Below are positions 8,301 through 16,035 of a stretch of DNA of 64,000 nucleotides, piece after piece (within the stretch, counting starts at the first letter, position 1; each line of letters begins with the position of its first letter). Location: positions 1 to 64,000 of the forward strand of contig JAGBCQ010000021.1 of assembly GCA_017937925.1 (NCBI GenBank), read 5' to 3'. The DNA is from Paraprevotella sp. (GTDB lineage Bacteria > Bacteroidota > Bacteroidia > Bacteroidales > Bacteroidaceae). Both the position numbers and the translations under genes were made by a program. The notes beneath the pieces are model-generated. The model was not told where the DNA came from, made no database searches, and saw only the letters and a list, made by a program, of their open reading frames with translations.

Positions 8301-11081
8301 TGAATCCGACAACAAAAACACTGTATCCGCACTTTCTTCCCCATCAAAGATATGACAATAGACACAGGCATCCTTCAGCGACGTACCGACAAACACCTGT
8401 CCGGGCAAATCCGGAGTTATCTGCTTTTGATAAGTGTAGAACCAGAATTCGCTATCATTGGCAGGATGCGTTTCATTCAAGTCAAACAATGTAAAATCAC
8501 GAGTAGCGGATACCGTATCACTTTTATGTTCAGCCTTTACGGACAAACTATAACAGCCTGAAGGCAAACTCTCAAACGTGGTCATGACTACAGAATCATT
8601 CGCCAACAACTCTCCTTCAATCAGCGGTTTTTCTCCCACCATTGACAAACTCTTAGCATATAGTGCATAACGCACAACTATTGAATCACGCAACGTTTCG
8701 CCTTGTGCATTGACTGCATGAGCGCAAACTTTCGGCAATGCAGACTTCAACCATTTGTCAGGGGCAGTCAGACTTAAAAATATTCTAGTATCGGATATCG
8801 GAAGATTAAGGTAAGTGTCATGCGATTCTCCCGATATCGAAGTAATAGTGACACGTACTTTTTGATATGACATCATAGAACCTTTATTCGTTTTGACCGC
8901 CCTTATCGGTACAGACAACCAGAATCTGCCGGTATCGTCAGTCACTACAGTATCAAGCTCTTCGGTATACTCACCATCATTCTCACCAAAATAGCGAGAA
9001 CCCAATGAACTGACTCCAACAACTCTTGCACCTCGTAATGGTGTTCCATTATAGTTACGTGCTTTCCCACTTATTCGGATAGTATCACCAGAAAGATAAG
9101 TTTCTGACAGTTCATCCATTGTTATTTCGAAAGTTGGGCGTTTGTATTCTTCCACCTTAAATGACACTTGTCCCCTCTCAGAAACGATGCTATAAGTACC
9201 AGACAACCCATAGGTAGGCAGCCGAAAAGTTGCCACAATTTTCCCCATTTCATCGGATTTTAATTCTTCATGAGCTACTTCCCTTCCATTCGCATCACGC
9301 AGGGTCAACCGTACAGGATAATCCGCCAATGCCACACTTTCCCAATGTTCGGTTGTATAACACAAACCACCGACAGAAACCGTCTGTCCCGGTCGATAGA
9401 TAGACCGATCAGTATATAGACGTACCACGGTCTCTTTTCTCGTTCCTTCTTTATATCCATAAATAGCGCCAAACGACAATGGTGGCAAGTATCTGTCATC
9501 ATCTTTTAAAACTGTCAAATCTGACCAATAACGACGTTTCGCATCTGGAGCCAAATAACTCCACTTCGTTAATCCCTCATTGTCAGTTATTCCCGACATA
9601 TACAGTTTTTCGGATCGAGCCACCCTCACTGTAACGTTTTCTATAGGTTTGCCGGTCATTCTGTCAAGCACCCGACAAATAACATTGCTGTCGTTACCTA
9701 ATATCACAACCGGTTGCAAACGGGAAATAGACACTATCTTTATCATTTCAGTCTGCGGATGTTTCATCTCTTCACAAATTGCCTCAACTGCGTAAAGACC
9801 AAGTCCGGGAACTTTCAGACGCACAGTGTCTTTCGTTTCCCGATGTGGTTCATTCACCACCCACGAGAACTGACAAGAATTTATTTGCTTTGCACACTTT
9901 TTTATATAGGTTGATAAATTCAAACCATCCCTTTCTCTGTCTAGTGTTGCAACTGTCACCGTATCAGGCAAGCGATGCCAAACGAGTCGTGCAGTTGACA
10001 CATTGCGATGGGTAAGTACACACACAACAGAATCATTCGGGTATACTACACTTGGCATATCCAGACAAAGCGTAGGTTGCTCCAAATCTTTTTTCAGATT
10101 CAGCAGTTTCTTAATTCTCGGATAGTCTGCATATCGTGCATATCCTTCATTTATCCACTTGACTTTTTGGTTTATAGAAACATCCAGCATCACCATTCGC
10201 AAATATATCTCAACCGCAAGAGGCAAATCACCAAAGCGGTTCAAAGCGTTGATATATGCTTTATACCGTTCTGAGCTATAAGTTGATTGTTCTACTTCGT
10301 AAGGCACATTATTACCAAATGTTCTCAAATAGAGGCCTGAAGGAGCTGTAGTTATTGCATCAATGGAATCAAGCGTAAATATCAATTCTGCCTCTCGATT
10401 ATCAAGCCTTCGGTACTCTGACAATGCAGCATGATAATAGGCCTTTTTCTTATCTACGGACTGCAATCCGTAGCGTCCCATCCCGTTTACTGCTCGCACC
10501 GTAAGAACGTGCAGTAAATCATCATTGAAATAAACCGCATCATCCCCTCGCAGAACAAACGGCATATAAAGGGAGGACTTACTTTCTGCCAACAACTTCG
10601 GAATAGACAATGACTGATCAAAATTTTTCATCGCCTCTTTCATAAACTGCGCATACGACCATTCCTTTAAGCTATCAGCTTGCTCATCAATCTTATTACT
10701 ATTATTGCGGTTTCTATGAGCATTTTGTGACAAAAGTTCTCCAAGCAATGAGGCGTAAATAGCACGTTCCACCTCATCATTTGTCTGCTGTTTGAGTTGC
10801 TCCAACCTCAAAATATCGGTATAAAAGCTATCGGGTGTAACCTGTTGCCGGAGCTTACATCCATAAAGGAAAGCAGCTATCTTCTGACCTCTTTTGGCTT
10901 CCTTAATAGCCTTTTGCTCTATACTACCGACGACCTTAAAAGCCGATTGCGGCAATCCTGCCTCCTCGTATTTAACAGCTTGTCGCCACATTTTTTCATA
11001 ACTATCAGCATGCAATTTTGCCACACCCGTATATAAGAATGCGTGGAAAACTATCAATACCTTTCCGATTACACTTTTCAT
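5400..11081 (-). CDS. Alpha-2-macroglobulin family protein, no thioester
   Basis: 1893 residues with an N-terminal signal peptide. An N-terminal alpha-helical, TPR-like region runs to about residue 320. Macroglobulin (MG) beta-domains follow, including the MG2-type YRPGQTVSVGGLCYTTE and the segment FFYPRLHTNKKGEVAIEFTLPDALTTWKFMALAHT. The C-terminal part is the alpha/alpha toroid (LHRLDEALAKLQHPDGSFSWY) and a receptor-like MG domain. Where family members with a thioester have a C-x-E-Q motif, this protein reads LPVLQEPRAND (about residue 1357), so covalent protease trapping is not expected. Bacterial relatives are periplasmic or outer-membrane protease traps or envelope-integrity proteins. 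It heads a two-gene unit with the DUF4837 lipoprotein. Confidence 0.9.
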   Translation of the reverse strand: MKSVIGKVLIVFHAFLYTGVAKLHADSYEKMWRQAVKYEEAGLPQSAFKVVGSIEQKAIKEAKRGQKIAAFLYGCKLRQQVTPDSFYTDILRLEQLKQQTNDEVERAIYASLLGELLSQNAHRNRNNSNKIDEQADSLKEWSYAQFMKEAMKNFDQSLSIPKLLAESKSSLYMPFVLRGDDAVYFNDDLLHVLTVRAVNGMGRYGLQSVDKKKAYYHAALSEYRRLDNREAELIFTLDSIDAITTAPSGLYLRTFGNNVPYEVEQSTYSSERYKAYINALNRFGDLPLAVEIYLRMVMLDVSINQKVKWINEGYARYADYPRIKKLLNLKKDLEQPTLCLDMPSVVYPNDSVVCVLTHRNVSTARLVWHRLPDTVTVATLDRERDGLNLSTYIKKCAKQINSCQFSWVVNEPHRETKDTVRLKVPGLGLYAVEAICEEMKHPQTEMIKIVSISRLQPVVILGNDSNVICRVLDRMTGKPIENVTVRVARSEKLYMSGITDNEGLTKWSYLAPDAKRRYWSDLTVLKDDDRYLPPLSFGAIYGYKEGTRKETVVRLYTDRSIYRPGQTVSVGGLCYTTEHWESVALADYPVRLTLRDANGREVAHEELKSDEMGKIVATFRLPTYGLSGTYSIVSERGQVSFKVEEYKRPTFEITMDELSETYLSGDTIRISGKARNYNGTPLRGARVVGVSSLGSRYFGENDGEYTEELDTVVTDDTGRFWLSVPIRAVKTNKGSMMSYQKVRVTITSISGESHDTYLNLPISDTRIFLSLTAPDKWLKSALPKVCAHAVNAQGETLRDSIVVRYALYAKSLSMVGEKPLIEGELLANDSVVMTTFESLPSGCYSLSVKAEHKSDTVSATRDFTLFDLNETHPANDSEFWFYTYQKQITPDLPGQVFVGTSLKDACVYCHIFDGEESADTVFLLSDSIVSLSYPYDKVKGDGVDIVCYLMNNGKLYQQRKQLLKKQPDKTLRLEWTSFRDRLVPGTKETWRLSVKTPDGKPATAQLMATLYDASLDAFAAHSWQWQQHFLWNVPHVFLRWQTNNYWSDNCLSESMKYYDVPSLSFSDFDERYTDWRNGVVTELYAGAQIKGLSLRSKSVDNVISEEYTESDVLNGVHVTSKTPLGVKNERESLQQLRQNMNETVFFYPRLHTNKKGEVAIEFTLPDALTTWKFMALAHTKDMMAGGLSDEIIAAKEVMAQLRLPRFVRQGDIATLSAELSNLSDKILKGNLTMQVYDAMTDRVIWEKKMKMRLETATDTVVHFTYLPDGKISLPACRVWFEAGCYTDGEQRYLPVLENKEWLTQSLSFTVEGNGEQTYNLKTLFQHDHPNANNRRLIVEYTANPLWYAVQALPVLQEPRANDAISLASALNATATIAGLSARYPQLKQVVELWSLQEETQKGSLNSQQGLTGILLDETPWVIAAENEKKRIQNIALLFDENRQADLLHRLDEALAKLQHPDGSFSWYESMRGNSYITMNVATLLLRGKHLNGLKEEFSSKLDVKLMLRYLFDEMGKNIAKDKAYLQQNGKRYYRGAYWLDYLNLCVDCNDSWLTDEIRSDIVYMLSCVEKDVHGLTLPNKATATVVFSKLNKQKQAEELLRSLREYLVETSEGISLQYPSNSTYGYNEKMRTHMMIMEAFETVGTADKDLMSGMFRWLLGRKRLQDWGNPLITTMAVKTLLKASDDRCKMQINDDLVVLSASGKELSRINTAGSNSYAFGYVKKAMEGEELAEGVAELKVNKQNKNAESWGAVYAQYSLPISDVTSVASGLRVRCDVTDDVLKVGDRIMLRYVITADKDYEYVRLQVGRAACLEPVEAYSRYEYRNGIGYYKEVKDVSTNYYFECLPKGTYVIETECYVERPGVYNIGVAKLNGVYAPEFSAYSNSPKISVKP

Positions 11082-11219
11082 ATCTTATGATGTATTTAGC
11101 ACAAAAGAAAGGTTTTTTTATAAAAGGTCAAAATATTAAAAGATAAAATTCTATAATCTACTAAGAGAGTAAGTATTCAACGGACATTGTATTCCTATCT
11201 TACCTTATAGAAATAGAAA

Positions 11220-11255
11220 GCGGAACGCACTGACTCTTTCATTTGCACGTTCCGC
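11220..11255 (-). terminator. Intrinsic terminator after pepD
   Basis: GCGGAACG and CGTTCCGC form a perfect 8-bp stem around a 20-base loop. On the minus strand it is followed by TTTCTATTTC. It lies 25 bases beyond the pepD stop. Confidence 0.7.
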
Positions 11256-11279
11256 ATTTATAACTGCTCTATATAATCA

Positions 11280-12752
11280 TCACTTTTTCACAGGTATCTG
11301 TCGAAGTAGTTCCTTCAAGAATGTCCAGAACTTATCCACCGAGGGAATGTTACAACGCTCATCCGGTGTGTGTGGCGAACGCATTGTAGGTCCGAAACTT
11401 ACCAAATCCATTTTTGGATAGACCTCGCCTATTAAACTACACTCCAATCCGGCATGAACTACCTGAACTACAGCATCTTCATCAAAAAGGTCCTTGTAAA
11501 CTTTTACCATACATTCGGTTATCTCAGAATCAAAATTCGGTTGCCATGCGCCATAACGCCCGCCATACTCAACCTTCATACCCACCATATTAAAACAACT
11601 TTCCAACATAGTTGTCACGTAATCCATCATACTTTCACTTGAACTACGTGCCAAGATTAGAATCTCAGCACTTTCCGGTGTGAGGTTCACAATTGCAAGG
11701 TTGGATGAAGTCTCAACAATATGCGGCATGGAAGGAATATTGCGTAATACGCCATCATGACTAGCCAACACTGCATTGACCAAATTATCTTGAATATCCT
11801 CAGGAACCTGCAATACCGGCAGTTCAACTTGCTCTACCATTATTACCAATCCTTCTTCTACTCCTCTGAACTCCTCTGCAAACATCTGCTTACAATCTTC
11901 GACCAATTCTTTCAAATCATCGATGGAATCGGCTGGAATAGTTACTACAGCCACACTTTCACGCGGAATAGCATTACGCATATTGCCTCCACTCCATGTA
12001 GCCAAACGTGCCTCACATTCACGGATTGCCATCTGTAAAAAGCGAGCCATCAATTTATTGGCATTGGCACGATTCTCACAAATCTCTAAACCGGAATGTC
12101 CGCCTCTCAAACCTGAAATTGCCACCTTAACTGCAATGTCTGCTGAATCAACCTCCACTGGTTTATATTCCATCGTAGCTGTTACATTCACACCGCCTGC
12201 ACTACCGACAATGAACTCTCCCATTGTCTCGTTATCGATATTCAACAAAATATCACCGGTCAACGTATCGGCAGCTAAATGATTGACACCATACATACAT
12301 GTCTCCTCGTCAGCAGTTATCAAAGCCTCAAGAGGTCCGTGCTCTAATTTTTCATCCTCCAAAACAGCTAAGATAGCTGCTACCCCAAGCCCATTATCAG
12401 CACCGAGAGTAGTTCCTTTAGCTTTTACCCACTCGCCATCGATATATGCCTGAATAGGGTCGATTTCAAAGTTATGATTACTTTCTGCCAACTTTTGCGG
12501 AACCATATCCATATGTGCTTGCATCACAACAGTCTTTCTGTTTTCCATTCCAAACGTGGCCGGTTTACGCATTACAATATTTTCACCATTGTCCTTAAAC
12601 GCTTCTATACCCTTTTCTGCAGCCCAATCCAATAAAAACTGCTGAACTTTTGCCAAATGCCCAGACGGGCGGGGTACTTGTGTCAGTGCATGAAAATTCT
12701 TCCATACAATCTGAGGTTGTAAATTCTTAATTTCGCTCATATCTTTTTTCAT
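11280..12752 (-). CDS. pepD: Aminoacyl-histidine dipeptidase (M20 family, PepD-like)
   Basis: 490 residues; a cytoplasmic metallodipeptidase that cleaves Xaa-His and other dipeptides. Zinc-site motifs of the M20 family are visible: QAHMDMV (His and Asp), GADNGLGVA (bridging Asp), TADEETCMYG (Glu pair), and LLNIDNE. The C-terminal HAGLECS carries the last metal histidine. Near 210-215 the GLRGGHSG segment marks the lid/dimerisation domain. Length and order match the PepD subfamily. It starts 27 bp after the flippase-like gene, probably in the same operon, with a terminator after it. The chosen ATG encodes MKKDMSEIKNLQPQ; the next Met (MSEIKNL) is four codons in and is equally possible. Confidence 0.93.
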   Translation of the reverse strand: MKKDMSEIKNLQPQIVWKNFHALTQVPRPSGHLAKVQQFLLDWAAEKGIEAFKDNGENIVMRKPATFGMENRKTVVMQAHMDMVPQKLAESNHNFEIDPIQAYIDGEWVKAKGTTLGADNGLGVAAILAVLEDEKLEHGPLEALITADEETCMYGVNHLAADTLTGDILLNIDNETMGEFIVGSAGGVNVTATMEYKPVEVDSADIAVKVAISGLRGGHSGLEICENRANANKLMARFLQMAIRECEARLATWSGGNMRNAIPRESVAVVTIPADSIDDLKELVEDCKQMFAEEFRGVEEGLVIMVEQVELPVLQVPEDIQDNLVNAVLASHDGVLRNIPSMPHIVETSSNLAIVNLTPESAEILILARSSSESMMDYVTTMLESCFNMVGMKVEYGGRYGAWQPNFDSEITECMVKVYKDLFDEDAVVQVVHAGLECSLIGEVYPKMDLVSFGPTMRSPHTPDERCNIPSVDKFWTFLKELLRQIPVKK

Positions 12753-12779
12753 TTAAATAAAAGTAACCATACAAATGCA

Positions 12780-13772
12780 TTAATAATGCTTAGTTCGCGT
12801 AAATGCCAACACTCCTGCTGCATACAAACCAAGAAGAACCACTAACAACGTCTGCAGCGTGTGGACTATGAGAACGAACATCACACCATCGCTCTCACTT
12901 ACCCCATAAAGGACCAACACCGTCTTAACTGCGAAATGCCAAGGCCCCGCCCCATTCGGAGTGGGCACCAATACAGCAAAACTTCCCACAATAAATGCTA
13001 TTAAAGCGGCTGTTACGCCTAAATCTGCTGTGTAAGAAAAACAAAAAAACGTCAAATAAAAATGTAAGAAATAGGCTACCCATATACCTACGGAATACAT
13101 TATATATAAAGGTATATGGCGGATGTCTCGAAGTGACAAGATACCATCAACCACATTCTTTAACACTCCTTTTGTTTTACTGAACCATGCCAACCGCTTC
13201 GCTACCGAAAATAGGGATACCACCAGCACTAAGAGGCAAACTGCAGTCACCCAATAACCTGTAGCAGAGAAACGTCCGAGAATCTCTTCAAAACCGACTC
13301 CTGTTTCAGACAAGAATATGGAAAAAACTCGTATTTGCAACAATACAGCCATTGAAGAAAATACTAACATTACCAATGTATCCATAACTCGTTCGGTGAC
13401 TACGGTTCCTATCGCTTTAGTAAACGAAGTACCTTCATATTTCTTCAGTACACCACATCTTAAAACTTCACCTACACGAGGTATCACTAAACTCGAAGCA
13501 TATGACAAGAATATGGAATTTACACTAGTGAGCAAACGAGGATGTTCATCCAACGGCGACAAGGCTTGCCGCCAACGAAATGCGCGTAAGACTTGTGCAA
13601 GAATCCCAAAAGGCATGGAAAGCCACATCCAAGTCCAATCCATCCCTTTATTCAATGCCTGCCACAAGGCATTCCAATCAAAGTCGCGGTACATCCACCA
13701 CAATATCATGCCTCCCAAAAGAAGTGGGAAAGCTATCTTCAACGATTTGCGCAAGTATTTAACCGTTTCCAA
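12780..13772 (-). CDS. Flippase-like membrane protein (UPF0104 / LPG synthase TM family)
   Basis: 330 residues with about eight hydrophobic segments. Family marks are FRWRQAL after the second segment, SLVIPRVGEVLRCGVLKKYEG, ER.MD..VML, and a C-terminal LVPTPNGAGPWHFAV. This matches the lysylphosphatidylglycerol synthase transmembrane region family (UPF0104, YbhN/AglD-like). The soluble aminoacyl-transferase domain of MprF is absent. Members are integral inner-membrane proteins of mostly unknown substrate. A minus-strand -7 box TACTTTTG lies at 13807-13814, and pepD follows 27 bp downstream. Confidence 0.85.
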   Translation of the reverse strand: METVKYLRKSLKIAFPLLLGGMILWWMYRDFDWNALWQALNKGMDWTWMWLSMPFGILAQVLRAFRWRQALSPLDEHPRLLTSVNSIFLSYASSLVIPRVGEVLRCGVLKKYEGTSFTKAIGTVVTERVMDTLVMLVFSSMAVLLQIRVFSIFLSETGVGFEEILGRFSATGYWVTAVCLLVLVVSLFSVAKRLAWFSKTKGVLKNVVDGILSLRDIRHIPLYIMYSVGIWVAYFLHFYLTFFCFSYTADLGVTAALIAFIVGSFAVLVPTPNGAGPWHFAVKTVLVLYGVSESDGVMFVLIVHTLQTLLVVLLGLYAAGVLAFTRTKHY

Positions 13773-13806
13773 ATCTGTTATTCCTTTTTATATTATTTAA
13801 TGTGGA

Positions 13807-13814
13807 CAAAAGTA
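13807..13814 (-). promoter_or_regulatory. -7 box (TACTTTTG) for the flippase-pepD unit
   Basis: Minus-strand TACTTTTG matches TAnnTTTG, 35 bases before the ATG at 13772. No -33 match is visible. Confidence 0.45.
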
Positions 13815-13910
13815 TCAATAAAAAATGAATCCGAGAAGAAAAGACAAAGGAAATGAAACGTATCGGATATTTAAGGAGCAACATAATAATGTAAATATCT
13901 TCACATTTTC

Positions 13911-13940
13911 TTGTCAAGAAAAAAAGGAGAGGTTATCTTT
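13911..13940 (+). promoter_or_regulatory. Promoter of rsmA
   Basis: TTG at 13911-13913, a 19-base spacer, then TATCTTTG at 13933-13940, close to the Bacteroidota consensus. The -33 element is embedded in the palindrome TTTCTTG-T-CAAGAAA (13907-13921), which could be an operator. Confidence 0.75.
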
Positions 13941-13967
13941 GCAGTCATTACAAAGTGAGCAACAAGG

Positions 13968-14795
13968 ATGAAAACAGTCAAACCTAAGAAATTTCTTGGA
14001 CAACATTTCTTGAAAGACCTCAGTATCGCTAAAGACATTGCCGATACGGTGGATTACAGTCCCAACCTCCCAATTTTGGAAGTTGGTCCAGGTATGGGAG
14101 TAATGACACAATTTCTTATCAGTAAAGAGCGACTTGTCAAAGTTGTAGAAATAGACTATGAGTCAGTAGAATATCTTAGGAGACATTTCCCTCAGCTAGA
14201 GGAGAATATCATTGAGGATGATTTCTTGAAGATGCACCTTGAGAACACATTTAATGGGCAATCTTTTATCTTAACCGGCAATTATCCATATAATATTTCT
14301 AGTCAAATCTTCTTCAAAATGCTAGACTACAAGGATTTAATTCCTTGTTGCACCGGTATGATTCAGAAAGAAGTGGCCGAACGCATCGCAGCAGGTCCGG
14401 GTAGTAAAACTTATGGCATTTTAAGCGTATTGATACAGGCTTGGTATAACGTAGAATACTTATTCACTGTTCATGAGAACGTTTTTAATCCACCGCCTAA
14501 AGTCAAAAGTGCCGTAATCAGAATGTCTCGGAATGAAACAACCGACTTGGAATGCGATGAACGTCTATTCAAACAAGTGGTAAAAACCACGTTCAATCAA
14601 CGACGAAAAACTCTGCGCAACAGTATTCGCCCCGTCTTGGCAGATGCAGACAACAAACTTGAGCAACAAGGAAATACTCCAAAAGACCACAGCAAATTCC
14701 TCGCTCATGAAATTTTCAACAAGCGTCCGGAACAATTATCCGTAACCGAGTTTATTGCTTTAACAAAAGCTGTGGAAGAAGAGACGAAAGCTTAA
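13968..14795 (+). CDS. rsmA: 16S rRNA dimethyladenosine transferase RsmA (KsgA)
   Basis: 275 residues. It transfers four methyl groups from SAM to the two adjacent adenosines of the 16S rRNA 3' terminal hairpin, a late 30S checkpoint. Motifs: KKFLGQHFLKD at the N-terminus, the SAM-binding LEVGPGMGVMT (motif I), VVEIDYESVEYL, EDDFLKM, and the catalytic NYPYNISSQIFFK. The C-terminal FNQRRKTLRNS marks the rRNA-binding domain. The standard length and motif order show it is intact. It is preceded by its own promoter and followed, after 200 bp with a new promoter, by corA. Confidence 0.97.
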   Translation: MKTVKPKKFLGQHFLKDLSIAKDIADTVDYSPNLPILEVGPGMGVMTQFLISKERLVKVVEIDYESVEYLRRHFPQLEENIIEDDFLKMHLENTFNGQSFILTGNYPYNISSQIFFKMLDYKDLIPCCTGMIQKEVAERIAAGPGSKTYGILSVLIQAWYNVEYLFTVHENVFNPPPKVKSAVIRMSRNETTDLECDERLFKQVVKTTFNQRRKTLRNSIRPVLADADNKLEQQGNTPKDHSKFLAHEIFNKRPEQLSVTEFIALTKAVEEETKA

Positions 14796-14841
14796 ACACA
14801 AACTGACAAACAAAGAAAAATTAGCAAAAAATGAGAATTTA

Positions 14842-14872
14842 TTTGTCACTTCAGTTCGTTTAACTATCTTTG
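14842..14872 (+). promoter_or_regulatory. Promoter of the corA leader
   Basis: TTTG at 14842-14845, a 19-base spacer, and TATCTTTG at 14865-14872: a full Bacteroidota consensus. It predicts an RNA start near 14879 and therefore a leader of about 117 bases before the corA ATG at 14996. Confidence 0.8.
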
Positions 14873-14902
14873 CAACGCAATTAATCATAGTGTTTAATAA
14901 AA

Positions 14903-14938
14903 ATGGACGACTATCACGCGGATAATATGAATTTGTAA
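14903..14938 (+). CDS. Possible 11-residue leader peptide upstream of corA
   Basis: ATG GAC GAC TAT ... TTG TAA encodes MDDYHADNMNL. It lies wholly inside the predicted corA leader, ends one base or so before the hairpin at 14939-14971, and begins with two acidic residues. No Shine-Dalgarno is seen, which is common in this phylum. The ORF could be chance; its placement between a consensus promoter and a strong stem makes an attenuation-type leader worth considering. Confidence 0.35.
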   Translation: MDDYHADNMNL

Positions 14939-14971
14939 GGACTGAGGTTTGCATAAGGACTGCCTCCGTCC
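14939..14971 (+). promoter_or_regulatory. Strong hairpin in the corA leader
   Basis: GGACTGAGG pairs with CCTCCGTCC in eight of nine positions around a 15-base loop. The octamer AAGGACTG also occurs twice here. The corA ribosome site GGAGG follows 12 bases later. It has no T-run, so it is not a terminator itself. Confidence 0.55.
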
Positions 14972-14995
14972 GATTAAACTTTGGAGGATATATTC

Positions 14996-15922
14996 ATGCG
15001 AACATACTGGAATACAAATCGCGGATTGCGCGCACTTGAAAAATGGGAGCCCAATTGCTGGGTTCAAGTAACTTGCCCCACTCAAGACGACATCGACTAT
15101 TTAGAGAACAAACTACACATTCCCGATTATTTTTTAATGGACATCGCCGATACCGATGAGCGTCCGCGTTATGAATTTGACGAGGGGTGGATTCTTATCA
15201 TCTTGCGTATTCCATATGTAAAAGAAGTGCGCTCACGCACTCCCTATACAACGATTCCTCTAGGTATTATATTAAATAAAGAAGTTTGCATTACGGTATG
15301 CAACTTTGAAACAAATATGATGATTGACTTCGTTAGTTACCAACAGAAAAGAGGATTAGGCTTTACTGACTCTGTTGACATGGTCTTCCGACTATTCCTT
15401 TCATCGGCTGTATGGTACTTAAAACGTCTAAAACAAATCAATTTACTTATTGAAAAAGGAAAACAACATTTAGACCGCAACGTCAATAACGTGGATTTAA
15501 TAAATCTATCTCGTTTGCAAGATAGTTTAACATACTTCACTACATCTATTCGTGGTAACGAAACATTATTATCAAAATTAAAATTCAAGCTACCCGTTGA
15601 TGAGTTAGATGCCGATTTGATTGAAGACGTAAACATTGAGATGAGTCAGGCAAGAGAAATCACTTCTATATATGCTAACATTCTAGAGTCCACAATGGAT
15701 ACGTATGCAAATATCATCAACAACAACATGAGTAGCGTCATGAAAATGCTAACGTCTATTTCTATTATTTTAATGTTTCCGACATTGATTGCAAGTTTAT
15801 TCGGAATGAATTTAATAAACGGAATGGAACAATTCACTTGGGGATTCCCAATTGCATTGGTACTCACAATTGGTGTGACTGCTGGACTTGTTTGGTATTT
15901 TAGACATAAAACATGGATTTAG
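14996..15922 (+). CDS. corA: CorA family magnesium/divalent cation transporter
   Basis: 308 residues from the ATG at 14996, preferred over an upstream in-frame TTG at 14981. That TTG overlaps a GGAGG Shine-Dalgarno at 14983-14987, correctly spaced for the ATG. The N-terminal cytoplasmic domain is followed by a long helical region (KRLKQINLLIEKGKQHLDRN). Two C-terminal membrane segments follow, with the signature GMN in SLFGMNLING between them and a basic end (WYFRHKTWI). CorA forms a homopentameric inner-membrane Mg2+ channel. The leader contains a small ORF and a strong hairpin, suggesting post-initiation control. Confidence 0.92.
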   Translation: MRTYWNTNRGLRALEKWEPNCWVQVTCPTQDDIDYLENKLHIPDYFLMDIADTDERPRYEFDEGWILIILRIPYVKEVRSRTPYTTIPLGIILNKEVCITVCNFETNMMIDFVSYQQKRGLGFTDSVDMVFRLFLSSAVWYLKRLKQINLLIEKGKQHLDRNVNNVDLINLSRLQDSLTYFTTSIRGNETLLSKLKFKLPVDELDADLIEDVNIEMSQAREITSIYANILESTMDTYANIINNNMSSVMKMLTSISIILMFPTLIASLFGMNLINGMEQFTWGFPIALVLTIGVTAGLVWYFRHKTWI

Positions 15923-16035
15923 TCTCAGCCGCTTCAAAAAAACAAGAACATTCTTAGGTTGCAAAGTTTTTTTATGCTTAATTTGCACCATATTAAGTGA
16001 ATAGTAAACCAAATCAGATACTAAAAACAAGTAAG

